Assembly (NCBI RefSeq): GCF_019090165.1
Contig: NZ_JAHRIB010000048.1
Coordinates: 62,001 to 126,000, forward strand
Direction: 5' to 3'
DNA: 64,000 nt
Origin: Streptomyces sp. BV286
GTDB taxonomy: Bacteria; Actinomycetota; Actinomycetes; Streptomycetales; Streptomycetaceae
In this document: piece after piece, positions 26,952 to 34,387 of the stretch
Layout of the letters: each line of letters starts with the position of its first letter
How positions within the stretch are numbered: position 1 is the first letter of the stretch
The notes under the pieces: generated by a model
The model's database searches: none
What the model was told of the DNA's origin: nothing
The model's input: only the letters and a program-made list of their open reading frames with translations
Translations under genes and position numbers: made by a program

Positions 26952-27014
26952 TCTTTTCCTGAGCCGCGCCTCGCGAGGACGGCCGGGCCGGCCGGAGGGG
27001 GATACCGTCGGCGC

Positions 27015-28205
27015 ATGGACGGTGATCGTCGAGGATGGCGCCAGTGTCTGCCGGCCGGAGCGGTGTTCGCGGTGTGCATGGCCGGCACCACGCTGCCGAC
27101 GCCCCTGTACGGCCTCTATCAGGAGAAGTTCGGGTTCTCCGAGCTGACGGTGACCGTGGTGTACGCCGTCTACGCCTTCGGGGTCATCGGCGTGCTGCTG
27201 CTGGCCGGCAACGCCTCGGACGCGGTGGGCAGACGGCCGGTGTTGCTGTGGGGCCTGGGATTCGCGGCGGCGAGCGCCGTCTGCTTCCTGTGCGCCACCG
27301 GGTTGGGCTGGCTCTACGGAGGCCGGCTGTTGTCGGGGTTGTCCGCCGGTCTGTTCACCGGGGCGGCCACGGTGTACGTGATGGAGCTGGCGCCGTCCGG
27401 GGGCGTCTCCCGGGCCACGTTCGTGGCGACCGCCGCCAACATGGGAGGGCTGGGCTGCGGTCCGCTGCTCGCCGGACTTCTCGCGCAGTACGCCGTCTCA
27501 CCGCTGTACCTGCCGTTCGCCGTCCACCTCGTGCTGGTGGCCGGCTCGGTCGCCGCTCTGCTGTGGCTGCCGGAGACCGTACGCGAGCGGCGGCCGCTCC
27601 GCACGGTACGGCCGCAGCGGCCGGGGCTGCCCCCGCAGGTGCGGGCGGTGTTCGGGCCTGCGGCGCTGGCGTCGTTCGTGGGGTTCGCGCTGTTCGGGGT
27701 GTTCACGTCGGTGAGCCCGGCGTTCCTCGCGCAGTCCCTGGACGTGCACAACCACGCCGTGAGCGGGCTCGTCGTCGCGCTCGCCTTCTTCGCCTCGACC
27801 GCGGGGCAACTGGCGGTGGGCCGGGTCGGGGTGGACCGGTCGCTGCCGCTGGGCTGCGCCGGGCTCTTCGCGGGACTTGCCCTGCTGGCGGGCGCGATCC
27901 TGTGGGAACTGCTGCCGCTGGTGGTGCTGAGCGCGATCGTCGGCGGATGCGGGCAGGGGCTGGCGTTTCGCGGGGCGCTGTCGGCCGTGGCCGCCGCGTC
28001 TCCCGCGGACCGTCGCGCGTCGGTGATCTCGACGCTGTTCGTGGTGGCCTACGCGGGCATCTCGGTGCCGGTGATCGGTGTGGGTGTACTGACGGGCCCG
28101 ATCGGCCTGGAGAAGGCGGGGCTGGTGTTCATCGCGTGCATGGCCGTCCTGGTCTCGACGGCGGCCGTCCACCTGCTCCGGCGGTCGGCACGGGCGAGTA
28201 CGTGA
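27015..28205 (+). CDS. MFS transporter
   Basis: A 12-helix major facilitator of 396 aa. The first helix reads CLPAGAVFAVCMAGTTLPTP, helix 2-3 loop GNASDAVGRRPVL carries the family Asp/Arg signature, and LSGLSAGLFTGAATVYVMEL is helix 4. It resembles drug or metabolite exporters but no substrate can be assigned. It begins 63 bp after the ABC permease and might be read through from it. The next gene is convergent. Confidence 0.85.
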   Translation: MDGDRRGWRQCLPAGAVFAVCMAGTTLPTPLYGLYQEKFGFSELTVTVVYAVYAFGVIGVLLLAGNASDAVGRRPVLLWGLGFAAASAVCFLCATGLGWLYGGRLLSGLSAGLFTGAATVYVMELAPSGGVSRATFVATAANMGGLGCGPLLAGLLAQYAVSPLYLPFAVHLVLVAGSVAALLWLPETVRERRPLRTVRPQRPGLPPQVRAVFGPAALASFVGFALFGVFTSVSPAFLAQSLDVHNHAVSGLVVALAFFASTAGQLAVGRVGVDRSLPLGCAGLFAGLALLAGAILWELLPLVVLSAIVGGCGQGLAFRGALSAVAAASPADRRASVISTLFVVAYAGISVPVIGVGVLTGPIGLEKAGLVFIACMAVLVSTAAVHLLRRSARAST

Positions 28206-28291
28206 GTGAAGACGCCGTGGCCCTGCGGCACCGATCGGATCGCGCCGCCTGCCTTTGCCGATGGCCGAACGCCACGGGCTTCCGCCTGGGT

Positions 28292-29176
28292 TCAGCGTCC
28301 CCAGGAGGTACACCCCGACGATCCTTCGGCGAACTCGAAGCAGGCCCGCGCGTCCGACGGCCGCTCGATTCCGATCATCAGGGTGTAGAGGACACGATTC
28401 GGTACGGTGACCTGCCGTGACTGCTGTCGCTCGTCCGTGGTCTCTACCCGTACCCGGTCCCCGGGCCGCGGTTCGACGATCCGGCCCCACGCCGCCCGGC
28501 AGGAGGAACTGACGCGCAGTTCCACGATGCGCCCGGCGATCTCTCGTTTCGCCCGTGTGCCCGCATCCGTCCAGCAGTCCGTGTCCTGCTGTTCGGAGTT
28601 GCGGCCCGTGCAGCTCTCCCCCCGGCACGGCCCCGTGCTCAGCGGCGGCGCCGCCTCTTCCTGTCCGCCGCCGCGGGACCACGCCCAGGTTCCCGTGCCG
28701 AGTGCGGCGGCCAGCACGGCTCCCGCCGCGGCGACGACGGTGGCATTGCGGTGCGGGATGCGTTTGCGCGGCCCGGACGGTGGTGGCGCGTCGGCCGGGA
28801 TGTCCTCCTCGGTCTCGCTGCCGACCTCCACCTGGGCGTTCACCGCGGTCTCGGTCACCGTCCCCGCACCGGCCGGGGCGTCGCGCGCGTCCCTTCCGCT
28901 CCAGGCCCGGTCGGCGAGCCGCCACAGCGCCAGCAACCGTGCCGGATCCGCTCCGCTGAGCTTCGCGAGCGCCTCCACCGCGTCGCGCGGCGGCAGCGTC
29001 TTGCCGTTGAGATAGCGCTCCCAGGACGACTTGCTGTACACGGTCCTGGCCGCCAGCGCGGCGAAGCTCAGACCGGTGCTGTCCTTGGCCTCCCGCAGCC
29101 GTTGCAGGAGGTGGCGGACCTCGGGTGCGGTCGGCGCCGATGTGCCCTTCGGGAGTGGCCGGGCGCTCTCAGTCAC
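28292..29176 (-). CDS. membrane-anchored XRE regulator with DUF2690 outside domain
   Basis: A predicted one-component membrane protein of 294 aa. Residues about 15-80 are an XRE-like helix-turn-helix with YSKSSWERYLNGKTLPP. A Pro/acidic linker leads to one membrane helix (NATVVAAAGAVLAAALGTG) near 160-178. The outside domain has Cys residues in CRGESCTG and TDCWTDA plus a conserved SSSCRAAWGRI strand, matching DUF2690. GTG 29176 has AGGA upstream and overlaps the neighbour's stop by 8 bp; an upstream ATG at 29215 would overlap more. Its N-terminal domain is a paralogue of the neighbour's. Confidence 0.8.
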   Translation of the reverse strand: MTESARPLPKGTSAPTAPEVRHLLQRLREAKDSTGLSFAALAARTVYSKSSWERYLNGKTLPPRDAVEALAKLSGADPARLLALWRLADRAWSGRDARDAPAGAGTVTETAVNAQVEVGSETEEDIPADAPPPSGPRKRIPHRNATVVAAAGAVLAAALGTGTWAWSRGGGQEEAAPPLSTGPCRGESCTGRNSEQQDTDCWTDAGTRAKREIAGRIVELRVSSSCRAAWGRIVEPRPGDRVRVETTDERQQSRQVTVPNRVLYTLMIGIERPSDARACFEFAEGSSGCTSWGR

Positions 29177-30014
29177 CCGGTTTCCTGAGTGCGCGCCAGG
29201 TCTTCGGGCCGACAATGCCGTCGTCGTCGAGGTGACGGGACCGCTGGAAGCGCTGGACCGCGGCCTTGGTGTTCGGCCCGAACGACGCGTCGATGCCTTT
29301 CGGGTCGAAACCGTGCCTCTTGACCAGGCACTGCACCTCCGCGACCGCCTCGACGGTCGTGCCCACGCCGTACTCGTCGGTCACGGTCGTGCTGTGCCCG
29401 GCGTACAGGAGGCCGTCGCGCACCGTGAAGTGACAGGGGAACGTCCGCGCGGAGTAGGTGGAAGTCGGAACGGCCGTGCTCCTGGCCTCCTTGCGCGGCT
29501 CCGCCGACGGTTCCTCCCACGGCTGTGCGGCCGACAGGGCCGCCGCCGCGAGCACCAGCACGATGGCCACCGCGGCGGCCAGCGGACCCCTGCGGAGGGG
29601 CCGGCCGAAGGACCTCCGTTCGGGCGGCGATGCCGTGCCTCGAGTGTGGACGCGTCCTTGCGTCTGCTCGTGTGCCGGGTCTGCTGCGTCCGCCCGAGGT
29701 TCCGGTTGTTGCTGCGGATGCTCCCGCGGACCCGGTGCTGCGGGCTCCGGCACGACGGCGGAACTGGCCACCTCCCACAGTGCCGTCAGGTTGATCCGGT
29801 CACCGCCGCACACGTCCGCCATGGTCTCGACGGCCTGCCGGGGCGGCACGACCTTGCCGTTGAGGTATCGCTCCCAGGACGACTTGCTGTAGGAGGTCCT
29901 GCTCGCCAGCGCGGCCAGACTCAGCCCGCTGTGGTCCTTCAACTGCCGGAGCTGCACCACTAGTTGCCGGACCCGAGGATCCAGCGACTCGGGCAGCGCC
30001 TTCCAACGCGACAT
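29169..30014 (-). CDS. membrane-anchored XRE regulator with peptidoglycan-binding outside domain
   Basis: A predicted membrane protein of 281 aa. The N-terminal XRE-like domain (YSKSSWERYLNGKVVPP) lies near 41-58. A Pro/Gln-rich linker and one membrane helix (PLAAAVAIVLVLAAAALSAA) near 143-163 lead to a C-terminal PG_binding_1 fold (ECLVK-like segment, GIDASFGPNTKAAVQRFQ and DGIVGPKTWRAL). It could sense the wall and signal to DNA across the membrane. It overlaps the DUF2690 regulator. Directly divergent is a secreted protein with the same outside fold. Confidence 0.82.
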   Translation of the reverse strand: MSRWKALPESLDPRVRQLVVQLRQLKDHSGLSLAALASRTSYSKSSWERYLNGKVVPPRQAVETMADVCGGDRINLTALWEVASSAVVPEPAAPGPREHPQQQPEPRADAADPAHEQTQGRVHTRGTASPPERRSFGRPLRRGPLAAAVAIVLVLAAAALSAAQPWEEPSAEPRKEARSTAVPTSTYSARTFPCHFTVRDGLLYAGHSTTVTDEYGVGTTVEAVAEVQCLVKRHGFDPKGIDASFGPNTKAAVQRFQRSRHLDDDGIVGPKTWRALRKPGD

Positions 30015-30358
30015 GCCAACCCCTTATTCGCACCCCTGTGCACGCATCGCACCTCTGTGTGCGCCGCGGCGTGGCTAAGCGTACGGAGATATGGCCGTCC
30101 GGGCACAGGTTCCACATCTCTCGTGCCGATCGTCCTCACGGCACCCTCACATCCCGCCGCCGTTTCGTCCCACGTGACGTCCCAGCAGCTCAGGGCGACA
30201 GGCATCCCGCGTTGTCCCAACCGGCCCCGGATCTGTGGCCTGTTGCGATCACGGCCCTCCACCATGGCTGTCGTTCGGACGGACGGCGCGGCTTGCCGGC
30301 GTAGTCCGCCGCACACGACCGATGTTCGGATCGACCACATCTATCCCGGGGGTCTTCC
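30015..30358. promoter_or_regulatory. 344-bp divergent region between XRE regulator and secreted protein genes
   Basis: No gene is supported here. Two similar 16-bp copies, CGCACCCCTGTGCACG at 30029-30044 and CGCACCTCTGTGTGCG at 30048-30063, lie 15-49 bp upstream of the regulator start. They begin 19 bp apart, and the first contains the perfect dyad GCAC-N4-GTGC. They are candidate operators for the XRE proteins. No clear promoter hexamers are seen near the secreted-protein start. Confidence 0.45.
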
Positions 30359-30775
30359 ATGACACTCACCGCAGCTCGCAGGCGCACCGCTATCGCGCTC
30401 GCCTCCCTCACCCTGCTGGGTGGTACGGCCACCGGCGGCGTCGCCGTCGCCGCCGAGGCGGGCACCACCGCGGCCGCCGCCTACCCGTGCGACGTGACCA
30501 TGAGCTCCAGCGGTCGGCTCTCCGCCGGCTACTACAACGGCACCACCGTGCAGCCCTCCACCTCACAGGTGACCGCCGCCGGCAAGGAGGCCCAGTGTCT
30601 CCTGCAGTACCAGGGCTACAACCCGGGGACGATCGACGGCATCTTCGGCCGCAACTCCACGGCGGCGGCGAAGAAGTTCCAGGGTGTCGTCAACGACGCG
30701 TGCAACATCAACCTCGACGAGGATGGGAAGGTCGGTCCGCAGACCTGGCCCCACCTGCGTCGGCTCTACTGCTGA
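30359..30775 (+). CDS. secreted peptidoglycan-binding-domain protein
   Basis: An exported protein of 138 aa. A positively charged start and hydrophobic core (IALASLTLLGGTATGG) form a signal peptide, probably cleaved after AVAA or slightly later. The mature part is one PG_binding_1 domain with QCLLQYQGYNPGTIDGIFG, TAAAKKFQ and GKVGPQTW, plus four Cys that could make disulfides. It closely parallels the outside domain of the divergent XRE membrane regulator (YPCDVT vs FPCHFT, AQCLL vs VQCLV). It is likely a wall-associated ligand, competitor or effector. Confidence 0.85.
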   Translation: MTLTAARRRTAIALASLTLLGGTATGGVAVAAEAGTTAAAAYPCDVTMSSSGRLSAGYYNGTTVQPSTSQVTAAGKEAQCLLQYQGYNPGTIDGIFGRNSTAAAKKFQGVVNDACNINLDEDGKVGPQTWPHLRRLYC

Positions 30776-30842
30776 TCCAGCGGTGACGCGGTGGTTCCCC
30801 GCCGCACGAGCTGCAGACCTCACCGGTCCCCACGGGGGTGGG

Positions 30843-30883
30843 GCGGCTGTCTCCAGGATCTCGACGGTCCTGGAGGCAGCCGC
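30843..30883 (+). terminator. hairpin after the secreted protein gene
   Basis: A 16-bp stem with one G-T wobble (arms GCGGCTGTCTCCAGGA and TCCTGGAGGCAGCCGC) and a 9-nt loop lies 68 bp after the stop. Confidence 0.75.
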
Positions 30884-31021
30884 CGGTCTCGGCACGTTTC
30901 ACGCCCTCAGGGTGTGAGCGCGCTGGTGCTGCACTCGCAAACGCTTCATGGCCGGCGACGGCAGCGCCGACGATGACGGCGAAGTACCGCCGGACTGCAC
31001 GATCCTGGGGTCGAAGCCCGG

Positions 31022-31906
31022 TCAGTGACGGCGGAGCTTGCTGAACTCCTCGATCAGTACGGGATACTGCTCTCCTCCGTGTCCCGCGGCGATCGCCCGG
31101 TCGGCCATGGCCTTGAGCAACTTCGGCAGTTCGGTGTTCACTCCCACTGCCTCGCTCTCCTCGATCAGGTGCTCCATCGCGCGTGCGTCGGTCTCCAGAG
31201 CGGACACCTCGGCCGGAAAGACCCCCTTGTCGATCTGTTCGGCGTATCCGGGCAGCCATCCGGCGACGCCGGTGGCCATCTGGCGCGCGAACGGCGCATA
31301 CGTCGAGGCGTTGACGCCGGCCGTCCTGAGCATGGCCGTGCCCTGGAGCCACGCGTTGAGGATGCTCCACATCATGGCCAGGCCGGCCACGTCGTACAGC
31401 GACGCGAGCCCGTGATCGGCTCCCAGGTAGGTGAGGGTGCCGAGCGCGGCGAGTGCCGACTCGTGCTCCGCGAAGTCCGCCTGGGGCCCGCTGTGCAGAA
31501 TCACCGCCTCGGAGGTGCCGATGGCCGGTGGGACAGCCATGACGGCACCGTCCAGGTAACGGGCACCGCGCTGCCCGGCCCATCGGGCAGCTTCCCTGGC
31601 CTGGGCCGAGCTTCCCGAGGTGAGGTTGATCAGCGTCGTGCCGCCCCACTCGGCATCGTCCGCGCCGAACAGCGCGTACAGGGCCGGGTAGTCGGTGACA
31701 CAGATGACGGTCAGCGGACCCGCCTTCAGCGCGTCACCGACGGTCGGCGCCAACCGCGCGCCATCGGCGACCAGTTGGTCGGCTTTGGAGGGTGTGCGAT
31801 TCCATATGGTGGTGGGATGCCCGGCCTTGAGGAACGCGCCGGCGAGTGCCTGTCCCATCAGGCCGAGCCCGATGACGGTCACGGGTGTTTCGGTGCTGTT
31901 GTTCAT
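31022..31906 (-). CDS. imine-reductase-like NAD(P)-dependent oxidoreductase
   Basis: An enzyme of the 6-phosphogluconate/beta-hydroxyacid dehydrogenase superfamily, 294 aa. It has Rossmann motif VIGLGLMGQALAGAFLKAGH, IWNRTPSKADQLV with the NADP-phosphate Arg, NLTSGSS, and an all-helical C-terminal domain (GLASLYDVAGLAMMWSILNAWLQG shortened here). Length and pattern fit imine reductases and reductive aminases, which reduce C=N bonds. I chose ATG 31906, not the longer frame to 31996 that runs through the promoter. It is divergent from a MerR gene, and the short leader suggests a leaderless message. Confidence 0.83.
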   Translation of the reverse strand: MNNSTETPVTVIGLGLMGQALAGAFLKAGHPTTIWNRTPSKADQLVADGARLAPTVGDALKAGPLTVICVTDYPALYALFGADDAEWGGTTLINLTSGSSAQAREAARWAGQRGARYLDGAVMAVPPAIGTSEAVILHSGPQADFAEHESALAALGTLTYLGADHGLASLYDVAGLAMMWSILNAWLQGTAMLRTAGVNASTYAPFARQMATGVAGWLPGYAEQIDKGVFPAEVSALETDARAMEHLIEESEAVGVNTELPKLLKAMADRAIAAGHGGEQYPVLIEEFSKLRRH

Positions 31907-31912
31907 GACAGC

Positions 31913-31944
31913 ATCGTCAACGTTGATACCGGTGTGAAGGTCAA
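31913..31944 (-). promoter_or_regulatory. MerR-type promoter/operator for the imine-reductase-like gene
   Basis: On the reverse strand TTGACC (31944-31939) is followed by a 19-bp spacer to TGACGA. The spacer holds an imperfect dyad (TTCACACC and GGTATCAA). A long spacer with an internal dyad is the hallmark of MerR-activated promoters. It lies in the 49-bp gap to the divergent MerR gene. Confidence 0.6.
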
Positions 31945-31955
31945 GCGAGGTCGCG

Positions 31956-32363
31956 ATGCGGATCGGGGAACTGAGTCGTCGGACGGGAGTCCACACTCAT
32001 CAGTTGCGCTACTACGGGGCTCAGGGGCTGCTGGAGGCGGGCCGCGGCGCCAACGGATATCGCGAGTACGACGAGGACGCGGTACTGCGGGTGAAGCAGA
32101 TCCGGCACCTGCTCGGCGCCGGTCTGTCTTCCGAGGACATCGCGTACCTGCTGCCCTGCGCGCTCGGAGAGGCCCCGGAACTGCTCGGGTGTCCCGAGTT
32201 GCTGGCCGCGATGCGGACGCGGCTGCGGCGGCTTGACGACCAGATGGCCGCCCTCGCCCAGTCCCGCGACGCTCTCGCCGGTTACATCGAGGCGGCCGAG
32301 CGAACCGGTGGCGAGAGCTATCCGCCCTTCGACGGCGCCGACCCGGAGCTGCTCCCCGCCTGA
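31956..32363 (+). CDS. MerR family transcriptional regulator
   Basis: An activator of 135 aa. The winged helix is MRIGELSRRTGVHTHQLRYY with GLLEAGRGANGYREYDE. A dimerisation coiled coil (MRTRLRRLDDQMAALAQSRD) and a short C-terminal tail follow. It has one Cys in LLGCPELL and one in LLPCAL, so thiol or metal sensing is not excluded. GAGG precedes the ATG. It probably activates the divergent imine-reductase-like gene. Confidence 0.9.
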   Translation: MRIGELSRRTGVHTHQLRYYGAQGLLEAGRGANGYREYDEDAVLRVKQIRHLLGAGLSSEDIAYLLPCALGEAPELLGCPELLAAMRTRLRRLDDQMAALAQSRDALAGYIEAAERTGGESYPPFDGADPELLPA

Positions 32364-32587
32364 GGGGTTGCTGGTGTCGGTCCCGGTCGGAGCGGCGCCG
32401 ACGCAACGGGTGCAATGCCGTTCCGCTCGTCCCATGGTGGCGAGGGTGGTGCTGTCAACCGGGCCGTCCGGGAACCGGCTGGGTCAGGGACGACGTCGGG
32501 CAGGGCGTGCGGCGGACCGCTGCGGGACCCCGGCGACGTCCGCCCGTCCCGGCAGCAGCGGGAGGGGCGGGCCACACCCCACCCCGG

Positions 32588-34381
32588 TCATCCGCTGCTG
32601 GGACGGCTGCCGTCGGCGCGTCGGGAGCCGCCGCGTCTGGTCGCCGTACCGGACACGGATACGGCGAGGACGGACAGCAGGACGAGAGCGCAGGCCGGAC
32701 CCAGCACGGTCCAGGGCGCCAGTTCCACGTACGGCTGGTTCTCCGACAGGAGGCGGCCCCACTCCGGAGTGGGTGGTTGCTCGCCCAGACCGAGGAAGCC
32801 GAGGGAGGCCAGGACAAGGACCGTGGTGGGCAGCCGCAGCATGGCGTTGCGCAGGACGGCGGGAAGCACCGCGGGGAGCAGGTGGTGGCGCAGCAGATAC
32901 CGGCGGCCGGCGCCGAAGGAGATCGACGCGAGCATGTGACCGCTCGCCCTTTCCTGTTCGAGCAGGGCCGCGGCCTGGGCGGCGTACGGGCTCCAGCCGA
33001 CCAGGCACACCGCGCACGCGGCACCCCACACCGATGGCCCGGTCACGGCGGTCGTCAGCAGTCCGGCGAGGACGGCCGGCAGCGTCGACACCACTTCGGT
33101 CAGGCCCGCGCCCACGTTGGTCGCCATGCCGATCAGCAGACCGATGACGGTGCTGATCGCCGTGACGGCGAGGGCTACGCCGGCCGTGAGCAGTGCCCCG
33201 TGGCCGAGCCGGGCCAGCAGGTCGCGGCCGAGGGAGTCCGTGCCCAGCGGGTGAGCGGTGGAGGGAGGCAGCAGCCGGGCGGCCGTGTCCACGTGCAGCG
33301 GATCGCGCAGCAGCCCGGCTGCGACCAGGGCGAGCAGGGTGATGGCACAGAACCCGGCGACCCAGCGGGTGGAGCGCCGGCTCGCGAGGGCCGGTGGGTG
33401 CAGGGCGGGCAGGGCGCCGTCCCGCAGGGCGGGGCCGAGGAGAAGCCGGCGCAGGGCTTTGACCAGCAGGCCTGCGACGACGCCGAGCAGGACGAGGACC
33501 AGCGTCGCCGTCTGCAGGGGAGGGAGATCCTGGGCGACGGCGGCGTCCAGGGCGAGTCGGCCCAGTCCCGGGATGTTGAAGATCTTCTCCACGGCGACCG
33601 CGCCGCCGACCAGGGCGACGACGGTCGGCAAGAGCTGGGGGAGTACCCCGGACTGCGCGCGGCGCAGGGCGTGACGGGCGATGCGGGCGGACGAGAACCC
33701 GAAGGCACGCCATGTGCGGGCCCACGGTTCGTTGAAGGCGGCGGGCAGCGCCTGGTCGAGCATCCCGCCGATCATCGCCCCGGACGGAACGCCGAGGGCG
33801 AGCGCGGGCAGCACCATCGACTGCGGTCCCTCCCAGCCCTGGGAGGGGAACCAGCCCAGCCACACTCCGCACACGGTGGCGAGCAGTGAGGCGAGCGTGA
33901 ACTTGGGCAGTGAGGCGAGGACGGCGGCCCCGACGCCTGCGCGCCGCCGGTGCAGCCGTCGCCGGGATCCGAGATACAGGGTGCGCCCACAGACCGTCGC
34001 GGCCACCGCGATCGTGACCACGAGTGCGCCGAGCATCAGCGTGACGGAGACGGCGAGGGCGGCCGTCACCTGGGGCAGAACGGGTTCGCCGGACACCCAG
34101 GAGGTGCCCGCGTCGCCGAGCGGCAGCCCGCCCAACCAGTGGGCGAGGTGGGCGAAAGGCCCGTCGTCCAGGTTCAGTTGCTCTCGTACCGCGTTCAACT
34201 GCGCGGGCGTCGGGTCCTGGTCGGCGGAGCGGGCGCGCAGGACCGTCAGCGCGGGGTCGTTCCCCGACAGCCAGGGCAGCAGGGCGACGGCCGTGAGAAG
34301 CGCGGCCGCGGCGACGACGCGGCCGGCGCCCGCACGCCATTGGACGGGGCGGACATCGGCCCCGCCCGTGGTTTTGCTCAT
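32588..34381 (-). CDS. fused ABC permease (DppB-DppC-like) for a family-5 importer
   Basis: A membrane protein of 597 aa that joins the two permease subunits of peptide/nickel/opine-type importers. The first half (1-310) has the DppB-like outside loop NAVREQLNLDDGPFAHLAHWL and EKIFNIPGLGRL near its end. The second half (340-580) has the DppC-like HPLGTDSLGRDLLARLGHG, the coupling EAA-type loop GHMLASISFGAGRRYLLRHHLLP and GFLGLGEQPPTPEWGRLL. It is co-transcribed 6 bp after the binding protein. No cognate OppD/OppF-type ATPase gene lies in the window. Confidence 0.88.
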   Translation of the reverse strand: MSKTTGGADVRPVQWRAGAGRVVAAAALLTAVALLPWLSGNDPALTVLRARSADQDPTPAQLNAVREQLNLDDGPFAHLAHWLGGLPLGDAGTSWVSGEPVLPQVTAALAVSVTLMLGALVVTIAVAATVCGRTLYLGSRRRLHRRRAGVGAAVLASLPKFTLASLLATVCGVWLGWFPSQGWEGPQSMVLPALALGVPSGAMIGGMLDQALPAAFNEPWARTWRAFGFSSARIARHALRRAQSGVLPQLLPTVVALVGGAVAVEKIFNIPGLGRLALDAAVAQDLPPLQTATLVLVLLGVVAGLLVKALRRLLLGPALRDGALPALHPPALASRRSTRWVAGFCAITLLALVAAGLLRDPLHVDTAARLLPPSTAHPLGTDSLGRDLLARLGHGALLTAGVALAVTAISTVIGLLIGMATNVGAGLTEVVSTLPAVLAGLLTTAVTGPSVWGAACAVCLVGWSPYAAQAAALLEQERASGHMLASISFGAGRRYLLRHHLLPAVLPAVLRNAMLRLPTTVLVLASLGFLGLGEQPPTPEWGRLLSENQPYVELAPWTVLGPACALVLLSVLAVSVSGTATRRGGSRRADGSRPSSG

Positions 34382-34387
34382 GCGCTG

